Of a stretch of DNA of 64,000 nt, positions 52,601 through 61,900 are shown piece after piece. Origin of the DNA: Bacteriovoracaceae bacterium (GTDB lineage Bacteria > Bdellovibrionota > Bacteriovoracia > Bacteriovoracales > Bacteriovoracaceae); NCBI GenBank assembly GCA_016784965.1, contig JADHTQ010000002.1, positions 62,001-126,000 on the forward strand, read 5' to 3'. Below the pieces are notes generated by a model. The model saw nothing but the letters and a program-made list of their open reading frames with translations. It searched no databases and was not told the DNA's origin. The translations under genes were made by a program, and so were the position numbers. The number at the start of each line of letters is the position of its first letter. Position 1 is the stretch's first letter.

Positions 52601-54205
52601 AGAAAAATTTTTCATCTCTTGTGTCTTGTCACAAACCTTTGCAGTTGCCTTTTCTTCCCCAATATTTAGGTTAGAAATCATATTGGCCATTTGCAGGGCC
52701 ATCATCGCCATCTGCATGATCTGCATAGTGTTGTCTTCTGCTTCTTCTGCGTTCTCTTGTCTGGCTTCAGCTGTCTCAATCTCCTGTTCGGCAACCATTC
52801 TGACATAAGTCATCATTTGCGCCATTGAGTCTTTGCCCTGTTGCAAAGTCTCGGAAGACTTTACCATTTCCTCGCGAAGCATCTTGGCTCGTTGCAAATT
52901 TTCTACTTGATTATTCATTGTTTGATTGGGGTCAATATCAGTTTCCATAATCCTATCGGCAGCATCACTGTAATCAGTGGCATCGATCATTTGACTGGCA
53001 ACATATATCGATGCCGCTGCGGTGTAGAGATGGTATGAAACACAGCGAACATCACTAATATCTTGGCAACAAAGATCAAATGCGGCTGAGGCCATAACTC
53101 CTGTTTGCTCAGCATTTTTTACACCTGAAATTCTCATGTCACCCATCATGGAATTGGTTAACATATAGTCACTATTTAACGCACCAATTGACTCCATCGC
53201 TTTTTGCCTTGCCTGCCTGGCCAGTGCAATGGCAACATTTGATCTCTCATTTATTTCGCTAAGTAGACCTGCCACTGCCTGAAAGGTTTTTTCGCGGGTT
53301 TCATTGGCCGAGTTTTGTATTTCCGTTGTACCTGAAACAGAATCCTCTGCAGTACTTTGAGCATCATGAGTTCCAGCATTTAAGTCATCTGCCCTTTGCG
53401 CCATATCATCTATTCGAGCACTGGGATCTCTGGCCTTTTTTAGGTCATTACAAATTTGCCCACAACTAGCACCCTCTTGCCCTTCTCCACTTGAGCGTCC
53501 AGCACAGGCCCGACAACTGCAGTTACTCTCCTCACATGCTTGATGTAATTGTGCAATTTTAGTACTTCTTCCCATCATATTGTCTCTGGCTTTAGCATAA
53601 GTTTCATCTGCCGCTGATTTTAAGCCATCACCATCATCTTTTAACCCACTAGCTGCATCACTTACCGCACTAGTTGCATCAGCTAAATTGGTTGTGAGTG
53701 ATCTCAAAGCAGCGATATTTTCTGCTTGCTTGGTCATAAGCTGCGCCTTACAGGCTTCATAAAATAGCTTCAGGGCTTCGGCCTTTAATATTTGAGACTC
53801 CATCCTTTGTTCATCTGTGGCGAGTAACTTCGAACCCTTGTCATTAAAGAGGTTGAGTTTGCCAATATTATTAAGAGCACCTTCATTTTTGTCACTAAGC
53901 CCGGGAACACCAACTGTTTCAAATCTCGGAGCATCTTCATTATTATCTGATCCTCTATCTCGTGCACTTTCTGCAGCCTCCCTGTTTCGAGAAGCATCAG
54001 AGTCTGACTGACCTCTTGGAGTACGTTCGCTGGTGTCTGACCCTCTATTTCGGGCTCTTTGCGCAGCTTGTCTATTCCTAGATGCAGCATTGTCTGGTCT
54101 GATACCCCTTAAGGCATACGCGACTGAGGGTTGCAGTTGCCAAAAAAACAGACAATAGCACAGTACAATGGTTGTAGTACTTTTCATAAATGATTGGAAA
54201 TTCAT
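49625..54205 (-). CDS. Giant secreted repeat protein A (1526 aa), last gene of paralog operon
   Basis: Signal peptide residues 1-31 (CYCLFFWQLQPSVAYA). Residues 40-94 hold two copies of a 24-residue motif (ASRNR.AA..AR.RGSD..E..PR) absent from the paralogs. Conserved blocks follow: LFYEACKAQLMTKQ (147-160), a Cys cluster (224-252), FDLCCQDISDVRC (376-388), MTYVRMVAEQEIETAEA (465-481), a Met-rich helix (495-512), WNPDLSF (711-717), a hydrophobic helix (793-812), HGHMRC (830-835), SLPYTYDL, a Gly/Ala array (about 1105-1262), and a C-terminal RY..AYPIFY motif (1513-1523). No known family. AAGGA upstream supports the start. Surface or periplasmic structure is inferred. Confidence 0.85.
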   Translation of the reverse strand: MNFQSFMKSTTTIVLCYCLFFWQLQPSVAYALRGIRPDNAASRNRQAAQRARNRGSDTSERTPRGQSDSDASRNREAAESARDRGSDNNEDAPRFETVGVPGLSDKNEGALNNIGKLNLFNDKGSKLLATDEQRMESQILKAEALKLFYEACKAQLMTKQAENIAALRSLTTNLADATSAVSDAASGLKDDGDGLKSAADETYAKARDNMMGRSTKIAQLHQACEESNCSCRACAGRSSGEGQEGASCGQICNDLKKARDPSARIDDMAQRADDLNAGTHDAQSTAEDSVSGTTEIQNSANETREKTFQAVAGLLSEINERSNVAIALARQARQKAMESIGALNSDYMLTNSMMGDMRISGVKNAEQTGVMASAAFDLCCQDISDVRCVSYHLYTAAASIYVASQMIDATDYSDAADRIMETDIDPNQTMNNQVENLQRAKMLREEMVKSSETLQQGKDSMAQMMTYVRMVAEQEIETAEARQENAEEAEDNTMQIMQMAMMALQMANMISNLNIGEEKATAKVCDKTQEMKNFSCKACGIPAEGGGSVSACSKKEQRAETKKEAVEEKIEKTQAKQEAHVEKYKEHLKQQEQKIADQAQKARDNLPDPPPMKKPSPSGDGMTPDTSFSRAEAQSYMDGSTGDAVKRKWVGDPPELWEFDKGAGEAYPIRPTKNVTVGADGSRYGQYYETNRGKPITRNPRRKDPNTKKQWNPDLSFILPTLPEESSLLLTPIDNDKQKTTFINQLKDNAIDAVTGTLVDKAYAGTCPAAAAAKCNANISAHRAAKAKSFLKDVTSVMSIVMMGFMLMEMFKAMKGKDQASKEKVAANIHGHMRCGATSPGAGLNCPLSVLKGTDNLMKTLPASGPGPGYKKEDPPPESDSEGNDVTLRPEFLNKAQYRAQIDSLQKAELLYEQQLAEFEDKWGEDIFMMSVMTLSSHNNREEGLNAYIKVLDLSRILNGARSSLPYTYDLMGNLSKKAKFISGRITDFMVTSAYAAGDAPADGNDVKKMDTVEKLEASLGVMKGSKAFQYYRQHRITAMTQSRLSFEVPEVRAEFLGMVEAQGQDSMTDMMDALDDADSYDDGFGEVIAQFDTNDGTTFDFGNTDITDGGLDALGDTSGSGLGAGGLGGSGLDGAGGGPGMAGINGLGGVGSDTLGGGAGGGSGAGGSGAGGAGAGGAGAGGAGAGGAGAGGAGSDGLGGIGGLGGGAGTGGASGSGSSSVALGGAGAGGAGSGAGGIGAGGAGAGGPGGSALGRSNVNLGAGGSTAMGGGRGGRFGKKGMGSSSAASARKSSLSLSRFGTVNPHSPVGQQIEAMKHLIRKTMSDIKAKTGTDGGISSGREARNRGRKMVAAMRLATINDLKKGGDFDKFLNMSTASKSNKYRPKGNVKSFGSLSSSSILKDAANIKGDPKALQSMETAQGVDGSEFGGGEFDDEDDYGDLSDGFGAGGFGSGSVVGDGDDSGLDGMGNAEFQSAEDRYKNSLRNRNVKRGAVGSEINPDSETSLFRLLTKRYKKTAYPIFYKKK
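50621..50719 (-). repeat. 15-bp tandem repeats coding Gly-Ala units in giant protein A
   Basis: Six or so units of 15 bp coding for GAGGA/S in tandem (residues 1163-1195). Unit length is a multiple of three, so recombination alters length but not frame. Confidence 0.9.
53924..54088 (-). repeat. Duplicated 24-residue segment after the signal peptide
   Basis: Two copies encode ASRNR(Q/E)AA(Q/E)(R/S)AR(N/D)RGSD at residues 40-63 and 71-94 of giant protein A only. Confidence 0.85.
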
Positions 54206-54238
54206 CTCATTATCCTTAATTAAAAGTTTTTCACCTAA

Positions 54239-57200
54239 CTATTTAGCGCTTTTGACATCTTTAGTTTTTTTCTCACTTTTAATGTCTAAACGAGTATATG
54301 CGCTTTTATTATATCTTTTTGTCACTATAACAAATATTGACACATCCTTGTTTTTGCTTATCTGTGCGTCTTTGAGACTAGAAATTTTGTCACCACTTAA
54401 TCCCTGTAAACTCTTTCTATTTCTAAATTTTAGGCTTTCTAGATTTGCCAAATCCTTTAGGCTATCTAAACTGTCAAAATCAAAGTCCATATCCACAGAT
54501 ACGTTACCATCTCTAAGTGAGTTAAAACCGTTTATATCGACAAGATCCAGTCCTTCATCCCCGAAGTCGAATTCAAGCTCCTGTTCTTCCACAACACTAA
54601 CTTCTTGACCACCTGCTGAACCTGAACCTTTAGCTCCTTTTGTTGAGCCACTTCCATCACTGCCTGATCCGCTACCGGAGCCAATTCCAGAACCACTACC
54701 GGACCCTGAACCAATACCGCTGCCCGATCCACTACCAGAACCACTTCCTGAACCGGTACTACTAATTAGTGATCCCAAGCCTACATCATTTTTATCTGCA
54801 TCTTTGGCAAGCTTACCATTCATGAAATCTTCAAACGTCCCTTTTTGCTTCATGATACCAACTGTCGCCTCTCGCATCGCCGCTAAAATTTTCTCTCCCC
54901 TACCCCTTACATCTGAATCACTTGATATTTTACCCATACTTCCATCGACGCTCCATAATCCTTTTTTGGTATTTTCAATAAGCTTTTTCATAGCTTCAAT
55001 CTGTGCGCCGACTGGTGAGTTTGGATATAGGGTACCCCTGCTTGACATTCTTCGAGCCGAATTTCTCGCCGTTGCAGAGGTTGATGATCCTATTCCCTGT
55101 CGCCCATATCTTCCACCGGTTTGTGTGCTACCCCCTGCACCTAAAGTTACATTGGACCTACCTGCGCCGCCGCCACCTATACCATGAACGCCTTTACCGT
55201 TGATATCAGCCATACCGCCGATACTTCCTGCACCGCCTGCTGATCCTCCAGCACCTCCGCCTCCAGCACCTCCGCCTCCAGCACCTCCGCCTCCAGCGCC
55301 TCCAACACCAGCACCTCCAGCACCTCCGCCTCCAGCGCCTCCAACACCAGCACCTCCCGCCCCACCGGTTCCACTACCACCACTAGCTCCACCTGCACCT
55401 TGACCACCTATACCGGCCATACCTCCAATACCACCTGCTCCTCCAGAACCCCCAGTGCCGGCTCCGTTGATACTATCTGCGCCTACGCCAGTCAATGCAA
55501 GGCCCTCTCCACTTCCAGCACCAGAGCCTGATCCAAGTGAGTCGTCTCCAACAGTACCCAAGTTACCAGCTGAACCAGAACCCCCTCCCAGAAGACTCCC
55601 TAAACCATTATCACCAAAACCTCCTGTATCCAGTGCGCTCGTACCTGTTAGTCCCCCTGTAGGAATGCCTGCTGTTGTATCTACCCCTAATGCATTTAAA
55701 CCACCCGTATCTACATCGAAGTCGTCAACTGATCCCATCGCTAAGTCATTGCCAAGCTCCATATTTACTGCATTTACTTCAAACTGATCCAGTATATTAC
55801 CAAAATGATCGTCGTATAAAGACGCATCATCTATGGCATCCATCATATCTGTCATTGAAAACTGCCCTTGTGTCTCAACCATACTTAAAAAATCTGCCCT
55901 CGATTGTGGTACCTCAAATGAGATTTTCGATAGAGTTGTAGCAGTTTTTCTATGTTCTTCATAATATGTGAAGGCCTTGGTTCCTTCCATCACACCAAGA
56001 CTTTTTTCCAGCTCAGCTATCTTTTTTAAAGCTTCATTTTTGCTACTGGCAGGAGTTGAAGAACTTGCAGCATATGCATGTGAAGCCATTAAGCTGGTTA
56101 AGCGATTTGTTAGAAATTTTGCCTTGTCTGTAAGAGCACCTAACAAATTATAAGTATATGGCAGTGAAGAGTTGGCACCATTTATGGTTCTTGAAAGATT
56201 GAGTACCTTGATATAGTGATCGATACCACTATCGTTGCGCTCTCGTACACTGGAGCGAACCAATAGTTCCATCATAAAAATATCGCTGCCCCAAAGCTGC
56301 TCAAATTTCGCTAATTTTTCATGGTAATCGCGCAACACCTCCTCCCTAACATCATCACTCACCGAAGTAGTTGTTGGTGCCTCTTCTTCTGAGCCATTTA
56401 ATGGTTGCCCATATTGCTTTTGTTCTGTAGGTGGAATAGTTTCCATGAGATGTTCAGCACTGTTTAACGTTGCCAGAGGGCAGGTTAGTCCCGCACCAGC
56501 TTCAGTTTTATCACACCTCATATGTCCGTGAATGCTTGCTGCTGTAACTTCTTGTGCGGCTTGCTTTGCTCCTATAAGTCCTTTAAGCATCTGCCCTAAC
56601 TGAAATGCCATCATTGCAATCGAAGCTAAAGATAATATATCCTGTGCTTTTGTAAAACCACTTGCTTTTAGAGCATTTGCATTTAATCCTGCACATATCC
56701 CCGGAGTAACACATGCACAAGGAGCACAATAAGCATACACATTTGAACCAAAGATAAGATTAGTTATTGCATCGGCTGTCTTATTGCACATGTTGTATAC
56801 ATATGACTGATCCTCGGGGGCAGGAGCTAAAAATGATAGATCAGGATTCCATTGTCTCTTTACTGGGCCTCTATAGTTTGAAGAATCAAAACTGTTGGGA
56901 TTATAGGATTCCTCATTTAACGCCGCATTCATCAACTCTTCATTCTTTGGGCATTTGTCACCACAATAAAAATTAGCACTAGCTTTTGTCAACGCATCCT
57001 GTCGTAGTTTTTGTTGCATTTGCTGTGATGCTTGAGCTGCTTGTGAAATGTTGGCACTTCCCGAGTCACCAGATAAAAATCCCGCAGCCCCTGCTACTCC
57101 TGCAACTACCGTCCCTGTTGTCATAGCTCCTTCAATTGCACCAATTGCTCCCGGCGCTGAAAGAAACTGGCCAGGGGATGAAAGAAACTGGCCTGCAGAT

Positions 57201-58897
57201 GACAAGCCTGATGATATACTGGTGCCTACACCTTTGACTCCATTTGATATCAGTTCAGGAGCATTGGCAACTGTATCGACTGCTTTGCTCCCAAATGCTT
57301 TTACACCGTCCACAAAATTGGTAACTTTCTCTTTAACGGCTTCAATCGCACTTTCTATCCCTTTTTTAATCGAGGTTGTAATGCCCTGCTTTGCTCCAGA
57401 TTCTGCTGTCGTCTGCTGAGTTTTTGCATTGTCAGCTTCACATACAGGTGAAGGATTTGGACAGGGGGCACAGCACGTACTACAGACTGATATCGCACTT
57501 TTGCATTCGGCAGATTCTGAAATATTATATAGGTTCTCTTTAACTACATCTAAATTGTTAACCATCTGAGCTACCTGTAATGCCATTCCAAGCATTTGCA
57601 TCATCTGTCCAGCATTCTCATCAGCTGCCTCAGCATTATCCGCTCTTGCTTCTGCAGTCTCAATCTCCTGCTCTGCAACCATTCTTACATAAGTCATCAT
57701 CTGGACTAATGAATCCTTGCCCTGCTGGACAATTTCTGCTGACTTCACAATTTCTTCGCGAAGCAGCTGTGCTCTTTTTATATTTGCCCTTTGGTTATCC
57801 ATATCATCGCCAAGTTTTTTTTCCATTATGGCCTTTGCGGCACTACTGTAATCACTAGCATCTAGTATTTGGCTAGCAACATAAATAGACGCTGCGGCAG
57901 TGTACAAATGATAAGAAACACATCGAACATCACTTATATCGTGACAACATAGATCAAATGCTGCTGATGACATAACTCCCGTTTGCTCGGCATTACCGAT
58001 GCCCGAGATTCTTAAATCTGCCATCATTGCATCTGTTACTTTGTAGTCACTATTTATCGCACCAATGGCATCCATTGCCTTCGCTCTGGCCTGTTTTGCC
58101 TTTTTTATGGCCACACTCGCTCTCTCATTTATTCCTTGAATCATTGCATGAACTGCCTGCAAGGTGCCTTCTCGTGTTTCACTGGTTGAATCCATAACAT
58201 CACTACTACCCACAACTGCACCTTGAGCTGTACTTTGGGCCTGGTGAGATCCAGATGAAAAATCCTTGGTCTTTTGCTGAAGCGCTGCTATCTGTGCTTT
58301 TTCACTCTTCTCATATGCAAATTTTTTGCAGATTGTATTTCTACAGACGTCTCTATCTGGATTGGTATTAATATTAAATGGATTATTTTCTCGACATACT
58401 GATCTATCCCCTAAACGCTCACATGCATTACAGCAACAATTTTTTTCTCTACATTGCGTTCTCAAATCTGCAAGAAGCTTCTGACGATCCTTGGAAGTTT
58501 GCCTTACAGTACCCATGGCGGATCCCGCAGCACTTTGCATTTGTGTATTGGAAGAGTTTAGCCCCTCTGAGGTCTCATTTACTTCATCGGTTGCGTCTGC
58601 CAAATCGGTTGTAAGAGATTTAAGAGCGGAAAGGTTTTCTTTCTGCTTTGTCATAAGTTGCGCCTTACACGCCTCATAAAATAACTTTATGGCTTCTGCT
58701 TTTAGTTTTTGAGACTTTTGTCTTTGAGCATCTGTAGTAAATAACTTACTACCCTTTTTAGAAAACAAATTAAGCTTACCAATGTTATCCAGAGCGGCTT
58801 GATCTGCATAAACTACAGATGGTTGCAGTTGCCACATAAATAAGCAATAACAAATAAGGAGGCTCAAAGCTCTCCGACCAAATGAAAAATTATTCAT
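54239..58897 (-). CDS. Giant secreted repeat protein B (1552 aa)
   Basis: Signal peptide residues 1-31 (CYCLFMWQLQPSVVYA). Shares with A and C: LFYEACKAQLMTKQ (73-86), a Cys-rich region (149-190; eight Cys), FDLCCHDISDVRC (314-326), MTYVRMVAEQEIETAEA (401-417), a Met-rich helix (431-446), a second Cys cluster (465-486), WNPDLSF (683-689), CVTPGIC, a hydrophobic helix (753-773), HGHMRC (790-795), SLPYTYNL, a Gly/Ala array (1090-1258), a Ser-Gly run (1381-1420), and the C-terminal motif IVTKRYNKSAY (1524-1534). Unlike A and C, a basic 18-residue tail follows. AGGA is eight bases upstream; ten-base gap after C. Confidence 0.85.
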   Translation of the reverse strand: MNNFSFGRRALSLLICYCLFMWQLQPSVVYADQAALDNIGKLNLFSKKGSKLFTTDAQRQKSQKLKAEAIKLFYEACKAQLMTKQKENLSALKSLTTDLADATDEVNETSEGLNSSNTQMQSAAGSAMGTVRQTSKDRQKLLADLRTQCREKNCCCNACERLGDRSVCRENNPFNINTNPDRDVCRNTICKKFAYEKSEKAQIAALQQKTKDFSSGSHQAQSTAQGAVVGSSDVMDSTSETREGTLQAVHAMIQGINERASVAIKKAKQARAKAMDAIGAINSDYKVTDAMMADLRISGIGNAEQTGVMSSAAFDLCCHDISDVRCVSYHLYTAAASIYVASQILDASDYSSAAKAIMEKKLGDDMDNQRANIKRAQLLREEIVKSAEIVQQGKDSLVQMMTYVRMVAEQEIETAEARADNAEAADENAGQMMQMLGMALQVAQMVNNLDVVKENLYNISESAECKSAISVCSTCCAPCPNPSPVCEADNAKTQQTTAESGAKQGITTSIKKGIESAIEAVKEKVTNFVDGVKAFGSKAVDTVANAPELISNGVKGVGTSISSGLSSAGQFLSSPGQFLSAPGAIGAIEGAMTTGTVVAGVAGAAGFLSGDSGSANISQAAQASQQMQQKLRQDALTKASANFYCGDKCPKNEELMNAALNEESYNPNSFDSSNYRGPVKRQWNPDLSFLAPAPEDQSYVYNMCNKTADAITNLIFGSNVYAYCAPCACVTPGICAGLNANALKASGFTKAQDILSLASIAMMAFQLGQMLKGLIGAKQAAQEVTAASIHGHMRCDKTEAGAGLTCPLATLNSAEHLMETIPPTEQKQYGQPLNGSEEEAPTTTSVSDDVREEVLRDYHEKLAKFEQLWGSDIFMMELLVRSSVRERNDSGIDHYIKVLNLSRTINGANSSLPYTYNLLGALTDKAKFLTNRLTSLMASHAYAASSSTPASSKNEALKKIAELEKSLGVMEGTKAFTYYEEHRKTATTLSKISFEVPQSRADFLSMVETQGQFSMTDMMDAIDDASLYDDHFGNILDQFEVNAVNMELGNDLAMGSVDDFDVDTGGLNALGVDTTAGIPTGGLTGTSALDTGGFGDNGLGSLLGGGSGSAGNLGTVGDDSLGSGSGAGSGEGLALTGVGADSINGAGTGGSGGAGGIGGMAGIGGQGAGGASGGSGTGGAGGAGVGGAGGGGAGGAGVGGAGGGGAGGGGAGGGGAGGSAGGAGSIGGMADINGKGVHGIGGGGAGRSNVTLGAGGSTQTGGRYGRQGIGSSTSATARNSARRMSSRGTLYPNSPVGAQIEAMKKLIENTKKGLWSVDGSMGKISSDSDVRGRGEKILAAMREATVGIMKQKGTFEDFMNGKLAKDADKNDVGLGSLISSTGSGSGSGSGSGSGIGSGSGSGSGIGSGSGSGSDGSGSTKGAKGSGSAGGQEVSVVEEQELEFDFGDEGLDLVDINGFNSLRDGNVSVDMDFDFDSLDSLKDLANLESLKFRNRKSLQGLSGDKISSLKDAQISKNKDVSIFVIVTKRYNKSAYTRLDIKSEKKTKDVKSAK
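54638..54757 (-). repeat. Ser-Gly tandem repeat in giant protein B
   Basis: A Ser-Gly run with GIGSG interruptions (residues about 1381-1420), near the C-terminus. Low complexity; in frame. Confidence 0.85.
55241..55372 (-). repeat. Gly-rich tandem repeats in giant protein B
   Basis: Units of 15 bp (AGCACCTCCGCCTCC on the plus strand) and longer copies with an inserted GAGVGG, coding for residues about 1176-1219. Confidence 0.88.
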
Positions 58898-58907
58898 CCC
58901 ACCTATC

Positions 58908-61900
58908 CTATTCTTCCTCGTACACTAGAGGGTACGCTGTATCCCGGTAACGTTTACTTACTATTTTAAAAAGAGATCTTTGCCTATCTAGGTTTATCTC
59001 TTGTGGCTTTTTCTTTTTGCCGCCTTTACCGAGTTTTTCTTGTAAACTTCTTCTATATCTTTGCTGAGGAGTTTCTAATTTTTTTAAATTTTTCAGACTA
59101 TCTAAAGTTTCATCAAAGCCTATGCCACCTCGCCCTCTACTATCCTTTGAAAGAGCAAATCCTCCGCCATCATCACCAAAATCGCCAAATCCTCCGCCAT
59201 CATCTTCGAAGTCAAATCCTCCATCGTCATCATAACCTTGCTTACCATCACCAGAGCCTGAACCAGATCCTCTTGCTCTACGACTTGAACTTGCACTGGC
59301 ACTAGAGTCTTTGCCACTTCCTGCACCTATCCCAGAAGAAATCCCAGATCCGCTGCCAAATCCGCTGCCAGAGCCGCTTTTACCGGACCTGCCTCTTCTT
59401 CCCCTTCTACCTTTTTTACCCCTAGAAGCTAATTTGTCGTCATCGGAGTCTTTGTATTTTCCGGCCTTTTTCAAAGCATCGATTGTCGCTTGGTTCATGT
59501 GGTCCAAGATTTTTTTACCACGCTTGGTGACATCATTATGGGATGAAATTCGCCCCATATTGCCATCAACGCCCAGTAGACCCTTTCTGGTATTTGCAAT
59601 CAGGTTTTTTATTGCATCTATTTGTTTACCTACTGGTGAGTTGGGATTTATGGTTCCCATTTTAGACATATTTTGTGCTGACCTTCTTGCTGAAGCTGAA
59701 GTGGAGTGACCCCGCCCTTTACCGCCGCGTCCTCTGCCACCTACACGAGAGCTTCCTCCAGCACCTAAGTGCACATTAGTTCTGCTGCCGCCTGCAACAA
59801 CACCTCTACTGCTGCCTGACATGCCTCCAATTCCACCCATGCCTCCTCTTTGGCCCGCGCCCCCTGCGCCACCTATACCAGCTCCACCCTGCCCAGATCC
59901 TGCACCTTGTGAGCCATTCATGCCACCAATTCTACCCGTACCATTTACTCCAGATCCACCTCGAGAATCAACCCCCACACCTGTTCCATCTATGCCGCCA
60001 ATACCACCCATACTGCTACCTGGAGTCCCGCCAACTAAGTTATCTCCTCCAACACCATTTTGTGTACCTCCAGGTCCAATAGAATCATCTGCTAATCCTC
60101 CCAGTTCCCCTTCTGTTATCGATGATACACTCCCCAAACCACCACCTGAAGTGTCATCTACAACTGATTCGAGACCACCCGCTGCTACATCAAAGTCCGA
60201 ATCAGTATCTGTAATATCAATATTACTGTCTCCAAGATCCATGCTTGTACCATTTGGGTCAAAATTATCTATGAGTTCCTCAAAATGATCATCGTATAGG
60301 CTAGAATCATTTAAGGCGTCTAACATGTCGTCCATAGCAGATTGCCCTTGACTCTCAACCATTCCTAAATATTCGGCCCTGGACTCTGGTACCTCAAATG
60401 AGCTGCGAGACAGGGTTGTCGCAGTACTTCTATGTTGCTGATAAAACTCAAATGCTTTTGAGCCTTCCATCACACCTAGACTTTTTTCAAGTTCTGCAAC
60501 TGTTTTTAAGGCCTCACTTTCGCTACTAGTTCTAGCGGCATAACTCTTTGATGCCAGCAAGTCAGTTACACGACCTGCTAGAAAACTGGCCTTGTTTTTA
60601 ACTGATTCCAATACGTTGTAGTTGTGTGGCAGAGAAGACACTGCACCGTTAATCAATCTCGAAAGATCTAGCACTTTGAGGTATTCACCAAATCCTTTAT
60701 TTTTTTCACGCAGACCAACCTGAACCAGAAGGTCCATCATAAAAAGATCATCCCCCCATTTTTTCTCAAAAGCTGTAATCTGTTTTTGAAACTCTGACTC
60801 TATATCCTCGATACTTTTTCTATCAACTGGATCAAAAAAAGTAGTCGTATTTCCATCTGGTGCACTTCCATACTTAGAGGTCTGCTCCGTCGGCTCTATT
60901 GTATCCAAAAGATTGTCGGTACTATTTAGCACCGATAAGGGACAAGTTAGACCCGCACCGGCCTTTGTTTCACCACACTTCATATGTCCATGAATATTTG
61001 CTGCCAATTGTTCTTCGTGGGCCTGCTCTTTTCCCTTCATTCCCTTTAACATTTGCAGCAGTTGAAAGGCCATCATTGCAATGGATAGTACAGACAATGC
61101 GTCTTGTATGTTTGTTTGCGCACTAGCCGCTGAGGCAGCTGAGTTAGCAGCGGCACAAGGTGCCACGCAGGTACAAGAACATCCACAAGCTTTTGCAGTT
61201 GGACCAATTATAAAATCACTCAAGACATCCACTGTATCATTACAAACTCCAGACAAAAAAGATGGCTTTTTATAATCAAACATTGGAGTCATCGGTGCTT
61301 TTGGACTTGGTAGATATGATAAATCTGGATTCCATCGCTTCTTAACTGGAGCCTTATAAGGCAGCTCATCACTGAGAAGCACCTCATTTTTTGTGGTATT
61401 ATCCAACGCTTCCACTGCATCATCTGCCGCTGCCCCGCCTCCACTGTCATCACTAGCCTCACCTCCACCTCCACCTTGAAGCATCTGCATTCCTTGCATG
61501 GCCATCCCCCCTAATTGAGCGGCTTGTGAGGCTGTAGAAACAAATGATTGACCGGCAAGTTCTCCCACCTTACCAGCTGCAGTGCTGGCCGCTTTTCCTA
61601 TGGCATCAGTGGCCTTACCGGTTAGCTCTGCCGTCTTGCTCATTAGAGTGCTAGAAGTTGCGGACGTTGAAGCTTTCTTGGCTGCCTGTTTTGCTTTTGT
61701 CGCATTACTCTTAGCATTGTCTGCTTCACATGTGGGAACCATGACGGGTGGACAACCGCATATACAAGAAGCTTGCACTACTCCTTTTTTTGCCTGTTCC
61801 GTGGTATTTAACATCATCTCTTTAACTACATCGAGCTTACTAATCATCTGTGCCATCGATAGGGCCATCTGTAACATTTGCATCATCTGATTTGCGTTTT

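Noticed and set aside
49625-54205. Trimeric autotransporter or collagen-like protein
   Set aside because: No YadA anchor or head motifs, and the Gly array is not Gly-X-Y; it follows a Gly-Ala pattern.
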